Below are positions 32,836 to 41,225 of a stretch of DNA of 64,000 nucleotides, piece by piece (positions within the stretch are counted from its first letter, which is position 1; every line of letters starts with the position of its first letter). The stretch is taken from assembly GCA_043810615.1 (NCBI GenBank), contig JBDROA010000092.1:3517-67516 (forward strand), in the 5' to 3' direction. This stretch comes from VGBK01 sp043810615. Its GTDB lineage: Bacteria; Actinomycetota; Acidimicrobiia; Spongiisociales; UBA11373. Under the pieces are notes generated by a model. The model did no database searches. It worked only from the letters and a program-made list of their open reading frames with translations, and was not told the origin of the DNA. The position numbers and the translations under genes are program-made.

Positions 32836-34447
32836 CGAACTGCTGGTGGAGAACCTGGGCCTCATCGCCCGTGCCCGCCTGGAGCCCGGTGCGGGGCTGG
32901 TGGCGGTGACCGGGGAAACCGGAGCCGGCAAGACCCTCCTGCTGGGGGCGCTGCGACTGCTTCGGGGCGACACCGCCCGCAGCGACCGCATCGGCCCCGC
33001 CGGATCGGAGACCCGGGTGGAGGGACGCTTCGTGGCCGAAGAAGGGGAGATCGTGGTGGCCCGCCGGGTGGAGGAGGGCCGCTCCCGGGCCTACCTCGAC
33101 GGGTCCATGGTCCCGTTGCGGGTGTTGGAAGAGCGCCTGCGCGGGGTCGTCGAGATCGTCGCTCAGCACGAGCACGTGGCCCTGGGCCGCGAGGCGGCGC
33201 TGCGCCCCATCGTCGATGGGGCGCTCGACGAGGCCGGGAGGACGGCTCTGGCGGCCTATGGGGACGCCTGGGAGCGGTGGCAGGCGGTTCGCTCCGATCA
33301 GGTTGCATTGGGGGGCGACCGGCGGGCGTTGGAGCGCGAACTCGACCTCACCCGGCACCAGGCCCGCGAGATCGCCGGCGCCGGGGTCGTCTCGGGCGAG
33401 GACCGGTCCCTGGCCGAGCAGGTGGAGCGGCTGCGCCACGCCCAGGAGATCGCTGAGGCGCTCTCTGCGGCCCACGCCGTCCTCAGCGCCGACGGCGCCG
33501 TCGCCGACTCCCTGGGGGAGGTGGTGGCCGGGCTGCGGCGGGCGGCCGGGTTCGACGCCGACCTGCAGGAGGCCGCCAGCCGGGCGGCGGCCCTGGCCGA
33601 GGAGGCGGCCGATCTGGCCGCCGACCTGCGACGGCGTGGGGAAGGGGCGGAGCACGACCCCGGGGCCCTCGACACGGCGCAGCAGCGGCTGGCAGTCCTG
33701 GCCGACCTGCGCCGGAAGTACGGGGAGACCCTCGAGGAGGTGCTGGCCTTCGGCGAGGCGGCTCGCCAACGCGCCGAGACCGTGGCGGGTCTGTTGGAGC
33801 GGGCCGACTCCCTCGCCACCGAGGCGGCGGACGCCGAAGCGATGGTGGCGGCGCGGGGAGCCGAACTCGGTGCGGCGCGCACCGCCGCCGGGGAATGCCT
33901 GGCCTCCGCGGCCGAGAGCCACCTGCGGGAACTGGGCTTCCGCTCGCCGGTGCTCCGGGTGACGGTGGTGCCCGCGGCTCCCGGGCGCAGTGGGGCCGAC
34001 CGCCTGGAACTGCTCTTCGCCTCCGACGCCGGACTGGAGCCCGGCCCCGTGGCCCGGGTAGCCAGCGGGGGCGAGCTCAGCCGCCTGGTGCTGGCGGTGC
34101 ACCTGGCCGCCGGGGTGGGGGAGGCGCCCGTGGTGGCCTTCGACGAGATAGATGCGGGCATCGGGGGAGCGACTGCTCTGGCCATGGGCGAGAAGCTGGC
34201 GGCGTTGGCGGCCGGACGACAGGTGCTGGTGGTCACTCACCTGCCTCAGGTGGCGGCCTTCGCCGACACGCATCTGGTGGTCGACCGCGAGGGCAGCCGG
34301 GCCACGGTGCGCCGGGTGGAGGGCGAGGAGCGACTGAGCGAGCTGACCCGGATGCTCGGCGGGCTGCCCGCCAGCGAGCGCGGCCGGGGGCACGCCGCCG
34401 AGTTGGTGGAGGCCGCGGCCGGCCGGCGCGCCGCCGCCGGACGGTGA
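32828..34447 (+). CDS. recN: DNA repair protein RecN
   Basis: SMC-like ATPase acting in double-strand break repair. It has Walker A TGETGAGKTLLLGALRLL near the N-terminus, a long coiled-coil centre (about 150-370, Ala/Glu/Arg-rich), the ABC signature ASGGELSRLVLAVHLAA and Walker B VVAFDEIDAGIGG, with VTHLPQVAAFADTHLVV after it. 539 residues, near the family norm. ATG 32828 is within the last codons of nadK; an upstream in-frame start (32807) would add non-conserved residues. Damage control could come from PafBC in this organism. Confidence 0.95.
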   Translation: MLDELLVENLGLIARARLEPGAGLVAVTGETGAGKTLLLGALRLLRGDTARSDRIGPAGSETRVEGRFVAEEGEIVVARRVEEGRSRAYLDGSMVPLRVLEERLRGVVEIVAQHEHVALGREAALRPIVDGALDEAGRTALAAYGDAWERWQAVRSDQVALGGDRRALERELDLTRHQAREIAGAGVVSGEDRSLAEQVERLRHAQEIAEALSAAHAVLSADGAVADSLGEVVAGLRRAAGFDADLQEAASRAAALAEEAADLAADLRRRGEGAEHDPGALDTAQQRLAVLADLRRKYGETLEEVLAFGEAARQRAETVAGLLERADSLATEAADAEAMVAARGAELGAARTAAGECLASAAESHLRELGFRSPVLRVTVVPAAPGRSGADRLELLFASDAGLEPGPVARVASGGELSRLVLAVHLAAGVGEAPVVAFDEIDAGIGGATALAMGEKLAALAAGRQVLVVTHLPQVAAFADTHLVVDREGSRATVRRVEGEERLSELTRMLGGLPASERGRGHAAELVEAAAGRRAAAGR

Positions 34448-34470
34448 GCCGCCGACGAGGGCCGCGATGC

Positions 34471-34476
34471 TACGAT
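34471..34476 (+). promoter_or_regulatory. -10 hexamer of pyrG
   Basis: TACGAT, 28 nt before the preferred pyrG start GTG 34505. It overlaps an in-frame ATG at 34475, which therefore is unlikely to be transcribed as a start. Confidence 0.4.
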
Positions 34477-34504
34477 GCCCCAGCCGACCGGGGACTACAC
34501 GGGT

Positions 34505-36154
34505 GTGACTAAGTATGTGTTTGTCACCGGAGGGGTGACCTCCAGCCTCGGGAAGGGGATCACCGCCGCTTCCCTGGGGCGTCTGCTGCGGGCCCGCGGC
34601 TTGCGGGTGGTCAATCAGAAGATCGACCCGTACATCAACGTCGATCCCGGCACCATGAACCCGTTCCAGCACGGGGAGGTCTTCGTCACCGACGACGGCG
34701 GGGAGACCGACCTCGATCTCGGCCACTACGAGCGCTTCACCGGGATCAGCCTGCGGCGCGACTCCAACGTCACCACCGGCTCGGTGTACCTGGCGGTGAT
34801 CCAGAAGGAGCGGCGGGGCGACTTCCTGGGCGACACCGTTCAGGTGATCCCCCACATCACGAACGAGATCAAGAGCCGCATCCGCCGGCTGGGAGAGCGC
34901 ACCGAGGCCGACGTGGTGATCACCGAGGTGGGCGGCACGGTGGGCGACATCGAGATCCTGCCATTCCTCGAGGCGGTGCGGCAGTTCCGCAACGATGTGG
35001 GCCCGGGCAACTCGGCCTCCATCCACGTGACCCTGGCCCCGTACATCGCACCCAGCGAGGAGATGAAGACCAAGCCGACGCAGCACAGCGTGGCCGAACT
35101 GCGCAGCCGGGGCATCGTCCCCGACGCCATCGTGGTGCGCAGCGACCGGCCGATCGACGATGCCGCCCGGCGCAAGATCAGCCTCTTCTGCGATGTGCCC
35201 CTCGAGGCGGTCATCAACGCCCCCGACGCGCCCAACATCTACGCCGTTCCCCTGAGGCTGCACGAGGGCGGCCTGGACGCGGTCATCTGCCGGCGCCTGG
35301 GCCTGCACGGCGGTGCCCCCGACCTGGCAGTGTGGCGCGCCATGGTGGCCCGTCTGGTCGCCGCCACCGAGGAGGTCACGATCGGCCTGGTGGGCAAGTA
35401 CGTGGACCTGCCCGACGCCTACCTATCGGTGGTCGAGGCGCTGCGCCACGGGGCCCTGGCCTGCGACACCCGGCTCGACTTGCGCTGGATCCCCAGCGAT
35501 GAGGTCGACGGGCTGCTGGCCGGCTCGTACCTCGAGGGGGTGGACGGCATCGTGGTGCCCGGCGGGTTCGGGGTCCGGGGGATCGAAGGGAAGATCGCCG
35601 CGGTTCGCCACGCCCGGGAGAACGGCATCCCCTTCCTGGGGCTGTGCCTGGGCCTGCAGTGCGCCGTCATCGAGTACGCCCGGCACCGTCTGGGACTCAC
35701 CGACGCCCACAGCTCCGAGTTCGACCCCACCACGCTGCATCCGGTCATCGACCTCCTCGAGGAGCAGCAGGCGGTCGAGGACATAGGGGGCACGATGCGC
35801 CTGGGCCTCTATGCCGCCCGCCTGGCCGAAGGCTCGCTGGCGCGCCGCCTGTACGGCGAGGAGCTCATCTACGAGCGGCACCGCCATCGCTACGAAGTCA
35901 ACAACCGTTTCCGAGCCGACCTGGAGGCGGCGGGGCTGGGCCTGTCGGGCGTCTCTCCCGACGGCCGTCTGGTCGAGATCATCGAACTGCCCGGCCATCC
36001 GTACTTCGTCGCCTCCCAGTTCCATCCGGAGTTCAAGTCGCGGCCGGACGCTCCCCACCCTCTGTTCGCCGGGCTGATGCGGGCCGCCCGGGCGCACCGC
36101 CGCCAGCGGAGCGCCCCCTCCGGGGAGCGCCCTCGCGTGGCCGACCGGGGCTGA
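34505..36154 (+). CDS. pyrG: CTP synthase
   Basis: Converts UTP to CTP with ATP and glutamine-derived ammonia; cytoplasmic tetramer. The synthase domain begins TKYVFVTGGVTSSLGKGITAASLG and includes KIDPYINVDPGTMNPFQHGEVFV and EVGGTVGDIE. The C-terminal glutamine amidotransferase has VPGGFGVRG, the nucleophile Cys in GLCLGLQ and the His/Glu of QFHPEFKSRP. GTG 34505 gives MTKYVFVTGG, the exact family start; the ATG at 34475 would add ten residues and overlaps the likely -10. 549 residues. A short Arg-rich tail follows the amidotransferase domain. Confidence 0.96.
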   Translation: MTKYVFVTGGVTSSLGKGITAASLGRLLRARGLRVVNQKIDPYINVDPGTMNPFQHGEVFVTDDGGETDLDLGHYERFTGISLRRDSNVTTGSVYLAVIQKERRGDFLGDTVQVIPHITNEIKSRIRRLGERTEADVVITEVGGTVGDIEILPFLEAVRQFRNDVGPGNSASIHVTLAPYIAPSEEMKTKPTQHSVAELRSRGIVPDAIVVRSDRPIDDAARRKISLFCDVPLEAVINAPDAPNIYAVPLRLHEGGLDAVICRRLGLHGGAPDLAVWRAMVARLVAATEEVTIGLVGKYVDLPDAYLSVVEALRHGALACDTRLDLRWIPSDEVDGLLAGSYLEGVDGIVVPGGFGVRGIEGKIAAVRHARENGIPFLGLCLGLQCAVIEYARHRLGLTDAHSSEFDPTTLHPVIDLLEEQQAVEDIGGTMRLGLYAARLAEGSLARRLYGEELIYERHRHRYEVNNRFRADLEAAGLGLSGVSPDGRLVEIIELPGHPYFVASQFHPEFKSRPDAPHPLFAGLMRAARAHRRQRSAPSGERPRVADRG

Positions 36155-36157
36155 GGC

Positions 36158-36706
36158 GTGGTGAGCCCGGGGGGCCTCCCGCTGCTGGGCCGCCGCTTTG
36201 TGGCGCGCGGGGCATTCATCACCATGGAGCGGAGCTACCACCTGGGCGACGGAGCGGCCTGGACGGCGCGCGACATCGTGCGCCACCCCGGGTCGGTGGC
36301 AGTCATCCCCTGGGACGGGCGGCAGGTCCATCTGACGCGCCAGTACCGCGCCCCGGTGGGTGGGCCGCTGCTCGAGCTGCCGGCGGGCAAGCGCGATGTG
36401 CCCGGGGAGGACCCCGTCGAGACCGCCCGGCGGGAGTGCGTCGAGGAGGTGGGGCTGCGCCCGGGGCGCCTGACGCTGCTCCACGAGGTGTACACCTCTC
36501 CCGGGTTCACCGACGAGCTCACCTGGGTGTTCCTGGCTGAGGACCTCGAGGCCGTGCCCGCTGCCCCTCAGGGGATCGAAGAGACCGTCGCCACTACGGT
36601 GGCCCTCTCCCTGGAGGCGGCTTTCGCCGCACTGACGGAGGGCGGAATCCGTGACGCCAAGACCGTCGTCGGGCTCTACGCCCTGGCGCGGCACCTGGGC
36701 CGATGA
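36158..36706 (+). CDS. NUDIX hydrolase, ADP-ribose pyrophosphatase-like
   Basis: Hydrolyses a nucleoside-diphosphate derivative, most likely ADP-ribose. The Nudix box is complete: G-x5-E-x7-REC-VEEVGL (GKRDVPGEDPVETARRECVEEVGL, about 77-100), preceded by the beta-sheet segment SVAVIPWDGRQVHLTRQYRAPVGGPLLELPAG typical of the NudF group. 182 residues. Start is GTG at 36158 or 36161. It lies 3 nt after pyrG and its TGA overlaps the xerD ATG. Confidence 0.9.
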   Translation: MVSPGGLPLLGRRFVARGAFITMERSYHLGDGAAWTARDIVRHPGSVAVIPWDGRQVHLTRQYRAPVGGPLLELPAGKRDVPGEDPVETARRECVEEVGLRPGRLTLLHEVYTSPGFTDELTWVFLAEDLEAVPAAPQGIEETVATTVALSLEAAFAALTEGGIRDAKTVVGLYALARHLGR

Positions 36707-37584
36707 GCCTCGAAGATCGCATTGGGGAGTACCTCGCCGCCCTCCGAGCGGAGCGGGGCCTGGCGGTGGCCACAGTGGCCGCCTACCGGCGTGACCTGCT
36801 GCAGTACGCTGCTCACCTCGCCGGCCGGGAGCCCGACCCGGAAGCAGTGGCCGGCTACGTGACCGCCCTGCACCGGCGCGGGCTGGCCCCGGCAACGGTG
36901 GCGCGTCAGGTCGCCGCCGTCCGCGGGCTCCACCGGTTCCTGGTGGCTGAGGATCTTGCCGCCGCCGACCCCACAGTGTTGCTCGACAGCCCGCGCCGCG
37001 GCGCGGCGTTGCCCAAGGCGCTGCCCGTGGAGGAAGTGATCCGCCTCCTGGAAGCCCCCGATGCGACCACCCCGGACGGGCGGCGCGACCGGGCCCTTCT
37101 CGAATTCCTCTACGCCACGGGCGCCAGGGTCACCGAGGCGGTGGCCCTGGACCAGTTGGACCTCGACCTCGAGGAAGGGACGGCCCGGCTCACCGGGAAA
37201 GGGGACAAGCAGCGGGTGGTGCCGGTGGGCGCCCCGGCGTGCCGAGCGCTTGCGGCCTATCTGCCCGACCGGCTGGCCTGGCGCCGGCCCGGGCGCGATC
37301 CGGGGGCGGTCTTCTTGAACCGGCGGGGCGGACGCCTGAGCCGCCAGGGGGCCTGGGGCATCGTGCGCCGCCACGCCGCGCGAGCCGGTTTGGGGCCGGT
37401 GGTGGTGTCCCCGCACGTTCTGCGCCACTCGGCTGCGACCCACATGGTGGAGGGGGGAGCGGACCTGAGAACCGTACAGGAACTGCTCGGCCACGCTAGC
37501 ATCAGCACCACACAGGTATACACCCGAGTATCGCCGCGGCACCTTCTCGAGGTGTACACCGTTTCCCACCCCCGCAGTACCTGA
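36703..37584 (+). CDS. xerD: Site-specific tyrosine recombinase XerD
   Basis: Resolves chromosome dimers at dif with XerC. N-terminal SAM-like core-binding domain (about 5-90, YLAALRAERGLAVATVAAYRRDLLQY), catalytic domain with Arg I in YATGARVTEAV, Lys in TGKGDKQRVVPVG, H-x-x-R in HVLRHSAATHMVEGGADLRTVQELLGHASI and the nucleophile Tyr in TTQVYTRV. 293 residues, standard XerD length. Its place between nudix and segregation genes (scpA/B) fits a housekeeping enzyme, not a mobile-element integrase. Confidence 0.94.
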   Translation: MSLEDRIGEYLAALRAERGLAVATVAAYRRDLLQYAAHLAGREPDPEAVAGYVTALHRRGLAPATVARQVAAVRGLHRFLVAEDLAAADPTVLLDSPRRGAALPKALPVEEVIRLLEAPDATTPDGRRDRALLEFLYATGARVTEAVALDQLDLDLEEGTARLTGKGDKQRVVPVGAPACRALAAYLPDRLAWRRPGRDPGAVFLNRRGGRLSRQGAWGIVRRHAARAGLGPVVVSPHVLRHSAATHMVEGGADLRTVQELLGHASISTTQVYTRVSPRHLLEVYTVSHPRST

Positions 37585-37590
37585 GGCGCA

Positions 37591-37944
37591 ATGACACCTG
37601 CAACCTATCCCGAAGCCGAAGCCGTCCTCCACAGGAGCCGTGCCCGCCTGGTGGAGCGGCTGGCCCAGCTGGGTGCCGAGGAGACCGGGGAGTTGCGGCC
37701 CGATGTGGAGTTCGGCGACGGCTTCGCCGATGCGGCCTCCGCCACGGCCGAGCGCACCGAGGTCCTCGGCCTGGTGGACTCCCTCAAGAAGAACCTCGAC
37801 GACGTAGACCTGGCCCTGCGTAGATTGGGGGAGGGCCGTTACGGCATCTGCCTCGGCTGTGGGCATGAGATCGGGGCCGAGCGCCTCGCCAGCAGGCCGG
37901 AATCGACTTACTGCGTCGGGTGCAAATCCAAACCCGGGTCATGA
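37591..37944 (+). CDS. DksA/TraR-type zinc-finger protein
   Basis: 117 residues: N-terminal coiled-coil helices (EAEAVLHRSRARLVERLAQL ... EVLGLVDSLKKNLDDVDLALRRL) and a C-terminal C4 zinc finger (YGICLGCGHEI ... STYCVGCK). This is the DksA/TraR C4 family, whose members bind the RNA polymerase secondary channel or act as small regulators. The coiled-coil tip lacks the DxxDxA motif of true DksA, so ppGpp co-regulation is not assured. Six nt after xerD. Confidence 0.88.
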   Translation: MTPATYPEAEAVLHRSRARLVERLAQLGAEETGELRPDVEFGDGFADAASATAERTEVLGLVDSLKKNLDDVDLALRRLGEGRYGICLGCGHEIGAERLASRPESTYCVGCKSKPGS

Positions 37945-37986
37945 GCCCGTGACGCGGCCGGACCCCGGCCGCAGCGGGGCGGCGGG

Positions 37987-38676
37987 ATGATCTCGGACAA
38001 CCGGGTCCTCGACGTCGCCCTGTTTCTTGCCGTCCTGATCCCCAGCGTCATCTTGCACGAAGTCACCCACGGCTGGGTGGCCGAGCGTCTGGGGGACCCC
38101 ACCGCCCGGCGGACGGGGCGTATCACCCTGAACCCTATCCGGCATGTGGACCCCTTCGGATCACTGCTCTTCCCGGCGGTGCTCGCGTTTGCCGGGCAGA
38201 GCGTGTGGGGCTGGGCGCGACCGGTCCCGGTGGAGCCTGCCCGCTTCCGCCGGCCCACGCAAGGGATGGCGCTGGTGGCCATCGCCGGGCCGACGAGCAA
38301 CCTGGTGCTGGCCCTGGTGGCGGCGCGCCTGGGCCGTCTGGTCGACCTGCGAGCCGCCGGCGGACCGGGAGCCCTGGGCCGCGGAGTGTACTGGGAAGGG
38401 TTCGACGTGGGGATCCGCACCGGGGCGCTGTGGGGCCGGGTCCTCTTCGCCTTCGTGCTGGTCAACTGCGCCCTGGCCGTCTTCAACATGCTGCCCATCC
38501 CCCCGCTCGACGGCAGCCGCCTGGTCCCTCTGGTCCTCCCGGCACGGGCCCGGGATGCTTTCAATCGGCTGGCTCCCTACGGCTTCATGCTGCTCTTCCT
38601 GCTGATCGTGGCATTCCGCGACGCCCTAGCGTTCGTGGGCACTGCCGTGGGCTGGCTCATGCGGGTGGTGGTGTGA
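37987..38676 (+). CDS. M50 site-2 protease family membrane metalloprotease
   Basis: Intramembrane zinc protease of 229 residues. The zinc-binding HEVTH lies in the first helix (IPSVILHEVTHGWVAERLGD) and the third ligand in NMLPIPPLDGSRL; NPIRHVDPFGSLLFPAVL is conserved in the YwhC/SpoIVFB-like group without PDZ domain. Substrate unknown. ATG 37987 has GGGGCGGCGGG upstream. GTGA overlap with the following HD-domain gene indicates co-translation. Confidence 0.9.
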   Translation: MISDNRVLDVALFLAVLIPSVILHEVTHGWVAERLGDPTARRTGRITLNPIRHVDPFGSLLFPAVLAFAGQSVWGWARPVPVEPARFRRPTQGMALVAIAGPTSNLVLALVAARLGRLVDLRAAGGPGALGRGVYWEGFDVGIRTGALWGRVLFAFVLVNCALAVFNMLPIPPLDGSRLVPLVLPARARDAFNRLAPYGFMLLFLLIVAFRDALAFVGTAVGWLMRVVV

Positions 38677-39152
38677 GCGCCGGCTTGCGGCACCTGGCGC
38701 GGCGCTTCTTCGGGGTGCTCGGCGCGGCGCGGCTGAGCCCGGCGGAGCAGGTCGAAGTCTCCCGACTGCTGCGGCCGCCGGAGCGGGATCTGTTCTGGGG
38801 CCAGCGCCCTGCCGACCAGCGGCATGGCCTGGAGTGCGCCCGGACGGCGCTGGGGCGTTGCCCCGGTCGGCCCGACCTGGCCCGCGCCGCCCTGCTCCAC
38901 GATGTCGGCAAGCGGCTCGCCGGGCTGGGTGTCGCGGGGCGCACGATGGCCGCCATCCTGGGAGCCCTCCGGCTCCCGGTCAAGGGCCGTGTCGCGGCCT
39001 ACCTGGGTCACGGCCCGGCCGGCGCCGCCGACCTGGAGGCAGCCGGAGCCGAAGCGGTGGTGGTGGGCTTCGCCCGGCACCATCACGGTTCGTGCCCCGA
39101 CGACATCCCGGCCGCCGACTGGGAAGAGCTGTGTCGCGCCGACTACGCCTGA
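38673..39152 (+). CDS. HD-domain protein
   Basis: Putative metal-dependent phosphohydrolase of 159 residues. Metal ligands of the HD family are visible: RHGLECARTAL, ALLHDVGKRLAG (the HD pair) and FARHHHGSCPDDIP. Relatives hydrolyse nucleotides or cyclic dinucleotides, but the substrate here cannot be read. GTG 38673 overlaps the protease stop. It sits directly before scpA in a housekeeping cluster. Confidence 0.8.
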   Translation: MSAGLRHLARRFFGVLGAARLSPAEQVEVSRLLRPPERDLFWGQRPADQRHGLECARTALGRCPGRPDLARAALLHDVGKRLAGLGVAGRTMAAILGALRLPVKGRVAAYLGHGPAGAADLEAAGAEAVVVGFARHHHGSCPDDIPAADWEELCRADYA

Positions 39153-39198
39153 AAGACGGGTCATGGCACGGCGGCGGCAATACGATGACTGCCGCGCC

Positions 39199-39957
39199 AT
39201 GAGCTACCAGGTCACCACCCCGGTCTTCGAGGGCCCCCTCGACCTCCTCCTGCGCCTCATCAACGAGAGGCAGGTGGAGATCACCGCGGTCAGCCTTGTG
39301 GGGCTCGTGGACGAGTACGTGGCGCACCTGGGCCAGATGCGCCGCCTCGACCTCGAGGTGACCTCGGAGTTCTTGCTGATCGCCGCCACGCTGATCCAAC
39401 TGAAGGCTCGCCGCCTCCTTCCCGGCGCCGCCCCGGTGGACCCCGACGAGGAACTGGCCCTGGCCGAGGAGCGCGACCGGCTCCTGAGCCGCCTGCTCGC
39501 CTGCCTCACTTTCAAGGATGTGGCGGCCGTGCTGGCCCACCGCATGGAGGCGACGGCCCGCCTGATGGGCCGCTACGGCGGCATCGACCCGAGCATCATC
39601 CCCCTCCCTTCCCTGGTGCGGCTGCCCTGCGATGCCGCCGGCTTCGCCCGGCTGGCCGGGCGCCTCCTGACCCGGCCTCAGGAGCCCGACCTCGACCACT
39701 TGGACCTCGACCTGCCCTCGGTGGCCGTCGCCATCGAGGAGGTGCGGGCCCGGCTGGCCGCCGAGATGCAGACGGACTTCGAACTTCTCACCCGCGGCCT
39801 GCGGCGCCCGGTCGAGGTCGTGGCCTACTTCCTCGCGGTCCTGGAACTGGTGCGCTGGGGTCTGGTGGAAGCCACCCAGGAGCACGCCGGCATGCCCATC
39901 CTCCTGCGGCACCGCCGCGAGGCCGAGGCGGGACTGGTGAGCGAGTGGCAGAAGTAA
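39199..39957 (+). CDS. scpA: Segregation and condensation protein A
   Basis: Kleisin subunit of the SMC-ScpAB condensin complex. The N-terminus YQVTTPVFEGPLDLLLRLINERQVEITAVSLVGLVDEYV is diagnostic; the middle (EFLLIAATLIQLKARRLLPGA) and a C-terminal winged helix (VVAYFLAVLELVRWGLVEATQ) follow. 252 residues. ATG 39199 is supported by the conserved start; a TACGAT hexamer lies at 39181-39186, and the short ORF ATG 39185 to TGA 39202 overlaps the scpA start (ATGA), possibly another coupling ORF of five codons. Overlaps scpB by 13 nt. Confidence 0.95.
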   Translation: MSYQVTTPVFEGPLDLLLRLINERQVEITAVSLVGLVDEYVAHLGQMRRLDLEVTSEFLLIAATLIQLKARRLLPGAAPVDPDEELALAEERDRLLSRLLACLTFKDVAAVLAHRMEATARLMGRYGGIDPSIIPLPSLVRLPCDAAGFARLAGRLLTRPQEPDLDHLDLDLPSVAVAIEEVRARLAAEMQTDFELLTRGLRRPVEVVAYFLAVLELVRWGLVEATQEHAGMPILLRHRREAEAGLVSEWQK

Positions 39958-40535
39958 CGGACCTGCTGGCGGCGCTTGAAGCCATCCTCTTCGTGGCCGA
40001 GGAGCCGATCCCTGTGGGGGAGATCGCCGAGGTGCTGGAGGTTCCTGCCACCGTCGTCCAGGAGGCTCTGGCCGTGCTGACCGAGCGGCTGGCGGAGCGC
40101 GACTCGGGACTCGTGGTGCGGGAGGTGGGGAGCGGCTGGCGGCTCTACACCCGGGCCGATGTGCACCCGTACCTGGAGAGGTTCGCCGCGGGCGCCACCG
40201 CGGCACGGCTCAGTCGAGCCGCCCTCGAGACGCTGGCCGTGGTGGCTTACCGCCAGCCCGTCTCGCGCGGCCAGGTGTCCGAGATCCGCGGGGTCGATTC
40301 GGATCACGCTCTACGGACGCTGGAGCGCCGCGCGCTCATCGATGTGGTGGGCCGGGCCGCGGGCTCGGGCGCCGCCGTCCTGTACGGCACCACCGACCTG
40401 TTCCTGGAGAAACTGGGACTGCGCTCCCGCGACGAACTGCCCCCCCTGGCCGACCACGTTCCCCCGGCCGGGGTGGTGGCCCGCCTGGAGGAGCCCTTCC
40501 GCCCGGAGGAGCCATCGAGCGACTCCAGCGACTGA
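39945..40535 (+). CDS. scpB: Segregation and condensation protein B
   Basis: Dimeric winged-helix partner of ScpA in the condensin complex. EVTDLLAALEAILFVAEEPIPVGEIAEVLEV and LSRAALETLAVVAYRQPVSRGQVSEIRGVDSD are the two winged-helix signatures. YGTTDLFLEKLGLRSRDELPPL is the usual end. 196 residues. GTG start 39945 lies within scpA; the 3' end overlaps the probable rluB start. Confidence 0.95.
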   Translation: MAEVTDLLAALEAILFVAEEPIPVGEIAEVLEVPATVVQEALAVLTERLAERDSGLVVREVGSGWRLYTRADVHPYLERFAAGATAARLSRAALETLAVVAYRQPVSRGQVSEIRGVDSDHALRTLERRALIDVVGRAAGSGAAVLYGTTDLFLEKLGLRSRDELPPLADHVPPAGVVARLEEPFRPEEPSSDSSD

Positions 40536-41218
40536 TCGCCCACTCGGGGCTGGCCTCCCGCCGCGCCGCCGAGGATCTGGTTCGTGCCGGGCGGGTCCTG
40601 GTGGACGGTGTGCCCGCCCACCTGGGTCAGAAGGTGGACCCCGAGACCGCCCGGGTCGAGGTGGACGGGGTGCCGCTGCCCATCCGGCCGGGCCTGGTCT
40701 ACTACCTCGTGTTCAAACCGGCCGGGGTGGTGAGCACCGCCTCCGACCCCCAGGGCCGCCCCACGGTGGTCGGGTTGGTGCCGCCCGACACCCGGGTGTA
40801 CCCGGTGGGGCGCCTCGACGCTGACAGTGAAGGCCTGATCATCCTCACCAACGACGGGGACCTCGCCTCCCATGTGTCCCATCCCCGGCACTCGGTCCCG
40901 AAGACCTATCTGGCACGCGTCGCCGGCTCGCCCGGGCGCAAAGCCCTGCGGGCCTTGACGACCGGCGTGGAACTGGACGACGGTCCGGCCCGGGCGCTGC
41001 GAGTGCGCCTGGTGGGTGAGCAAGGCGGCGAGGGCCTGGTGGAGGTGGTCATGGGGGAGGGGCGCAAGCGGGAGGTGCGGCGCCTGCTGGCGGCGGTGGG
41101 GCATCCGGTGCAGGCCCTGGTGCGCACCGCCATCGGCCCGGTCCGCGACTCGGCCCTGCGGCCCGGCACCTGGCGCCACCTCACCCTCGACGAAGTGCGG
41201 GCGCTCTACATGGCATGA
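40514..41218 (+). CDS. rluB: RsuA/RluB-family rRNA pseudouridine synthase, non-AUG start
   Basis: Makes pseudouridine in rRNA. S4 domain (ERLQRLIAHSGLASRRAAEDLVRAGRVLVDG) followed by the catalytic domain with VGRLDADSEGLIILTNDG (catalytic Asp) and EGRKREVRRLLAAVG. The first ATG/GTG in frame is GTG 40601, which would delete the S4 domain. The conserved sequence begins at an ATC (40514) placed 2-4 nt after GGAGGAG (40505-40511); CTG 40532, overlapping the scpB TGA, is the alternative but loses the ERLQR start of S4. So initiation is at ATC or CTG, or there is a sequence error. 234 residues from ATC. scpB-rluB-aroA/cmk-der is a standard order. Confidence 0.88.
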   Translation: MERLQRLIAHSGLASRRAAEDLVRAGRVLVDGVPAHLGQKVDPETARVEVDGVPLPIRPGLVYYLVFKPAGVVSTASDPQGRPTVVGLVPPDTRVYPVGRLDADSEGLIILTNDGDLASHVSHPRHSVPKTYLARVAGSPGRKALRALTTGVELDDGPARALRVRLVGEQGGEGLVEVVMGEGRKREVRRLLAAVGHPVQALVRTAIGPVRDSALRPGTWRHLTLDEVRALYMA

Positions 41219-41225
41219 TGCGCCG

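Noticed and set aside
34475..34504. ATG 34475 as the pyrG start
   Set aside because: It overlaps the likely -10 TACGAT and adds ten non-conserved residues; GTG 34505 gives the exact family N-terminus MTKYVFVTGG.
36703..37584. Tyrosine recombinase as sign of an integrated element or integron
   Set aside because: Length and motifs match XerD, it overlaps a NUDIX gene and lies in a housekeeping run next to scpAB; there is no attachment-site duplication or phage gene.
40601..41218. GTG 40601 as the rluB start
   Set aside because: It would remove a well-conserved S4 domain encoded directly upstream in the same frame.
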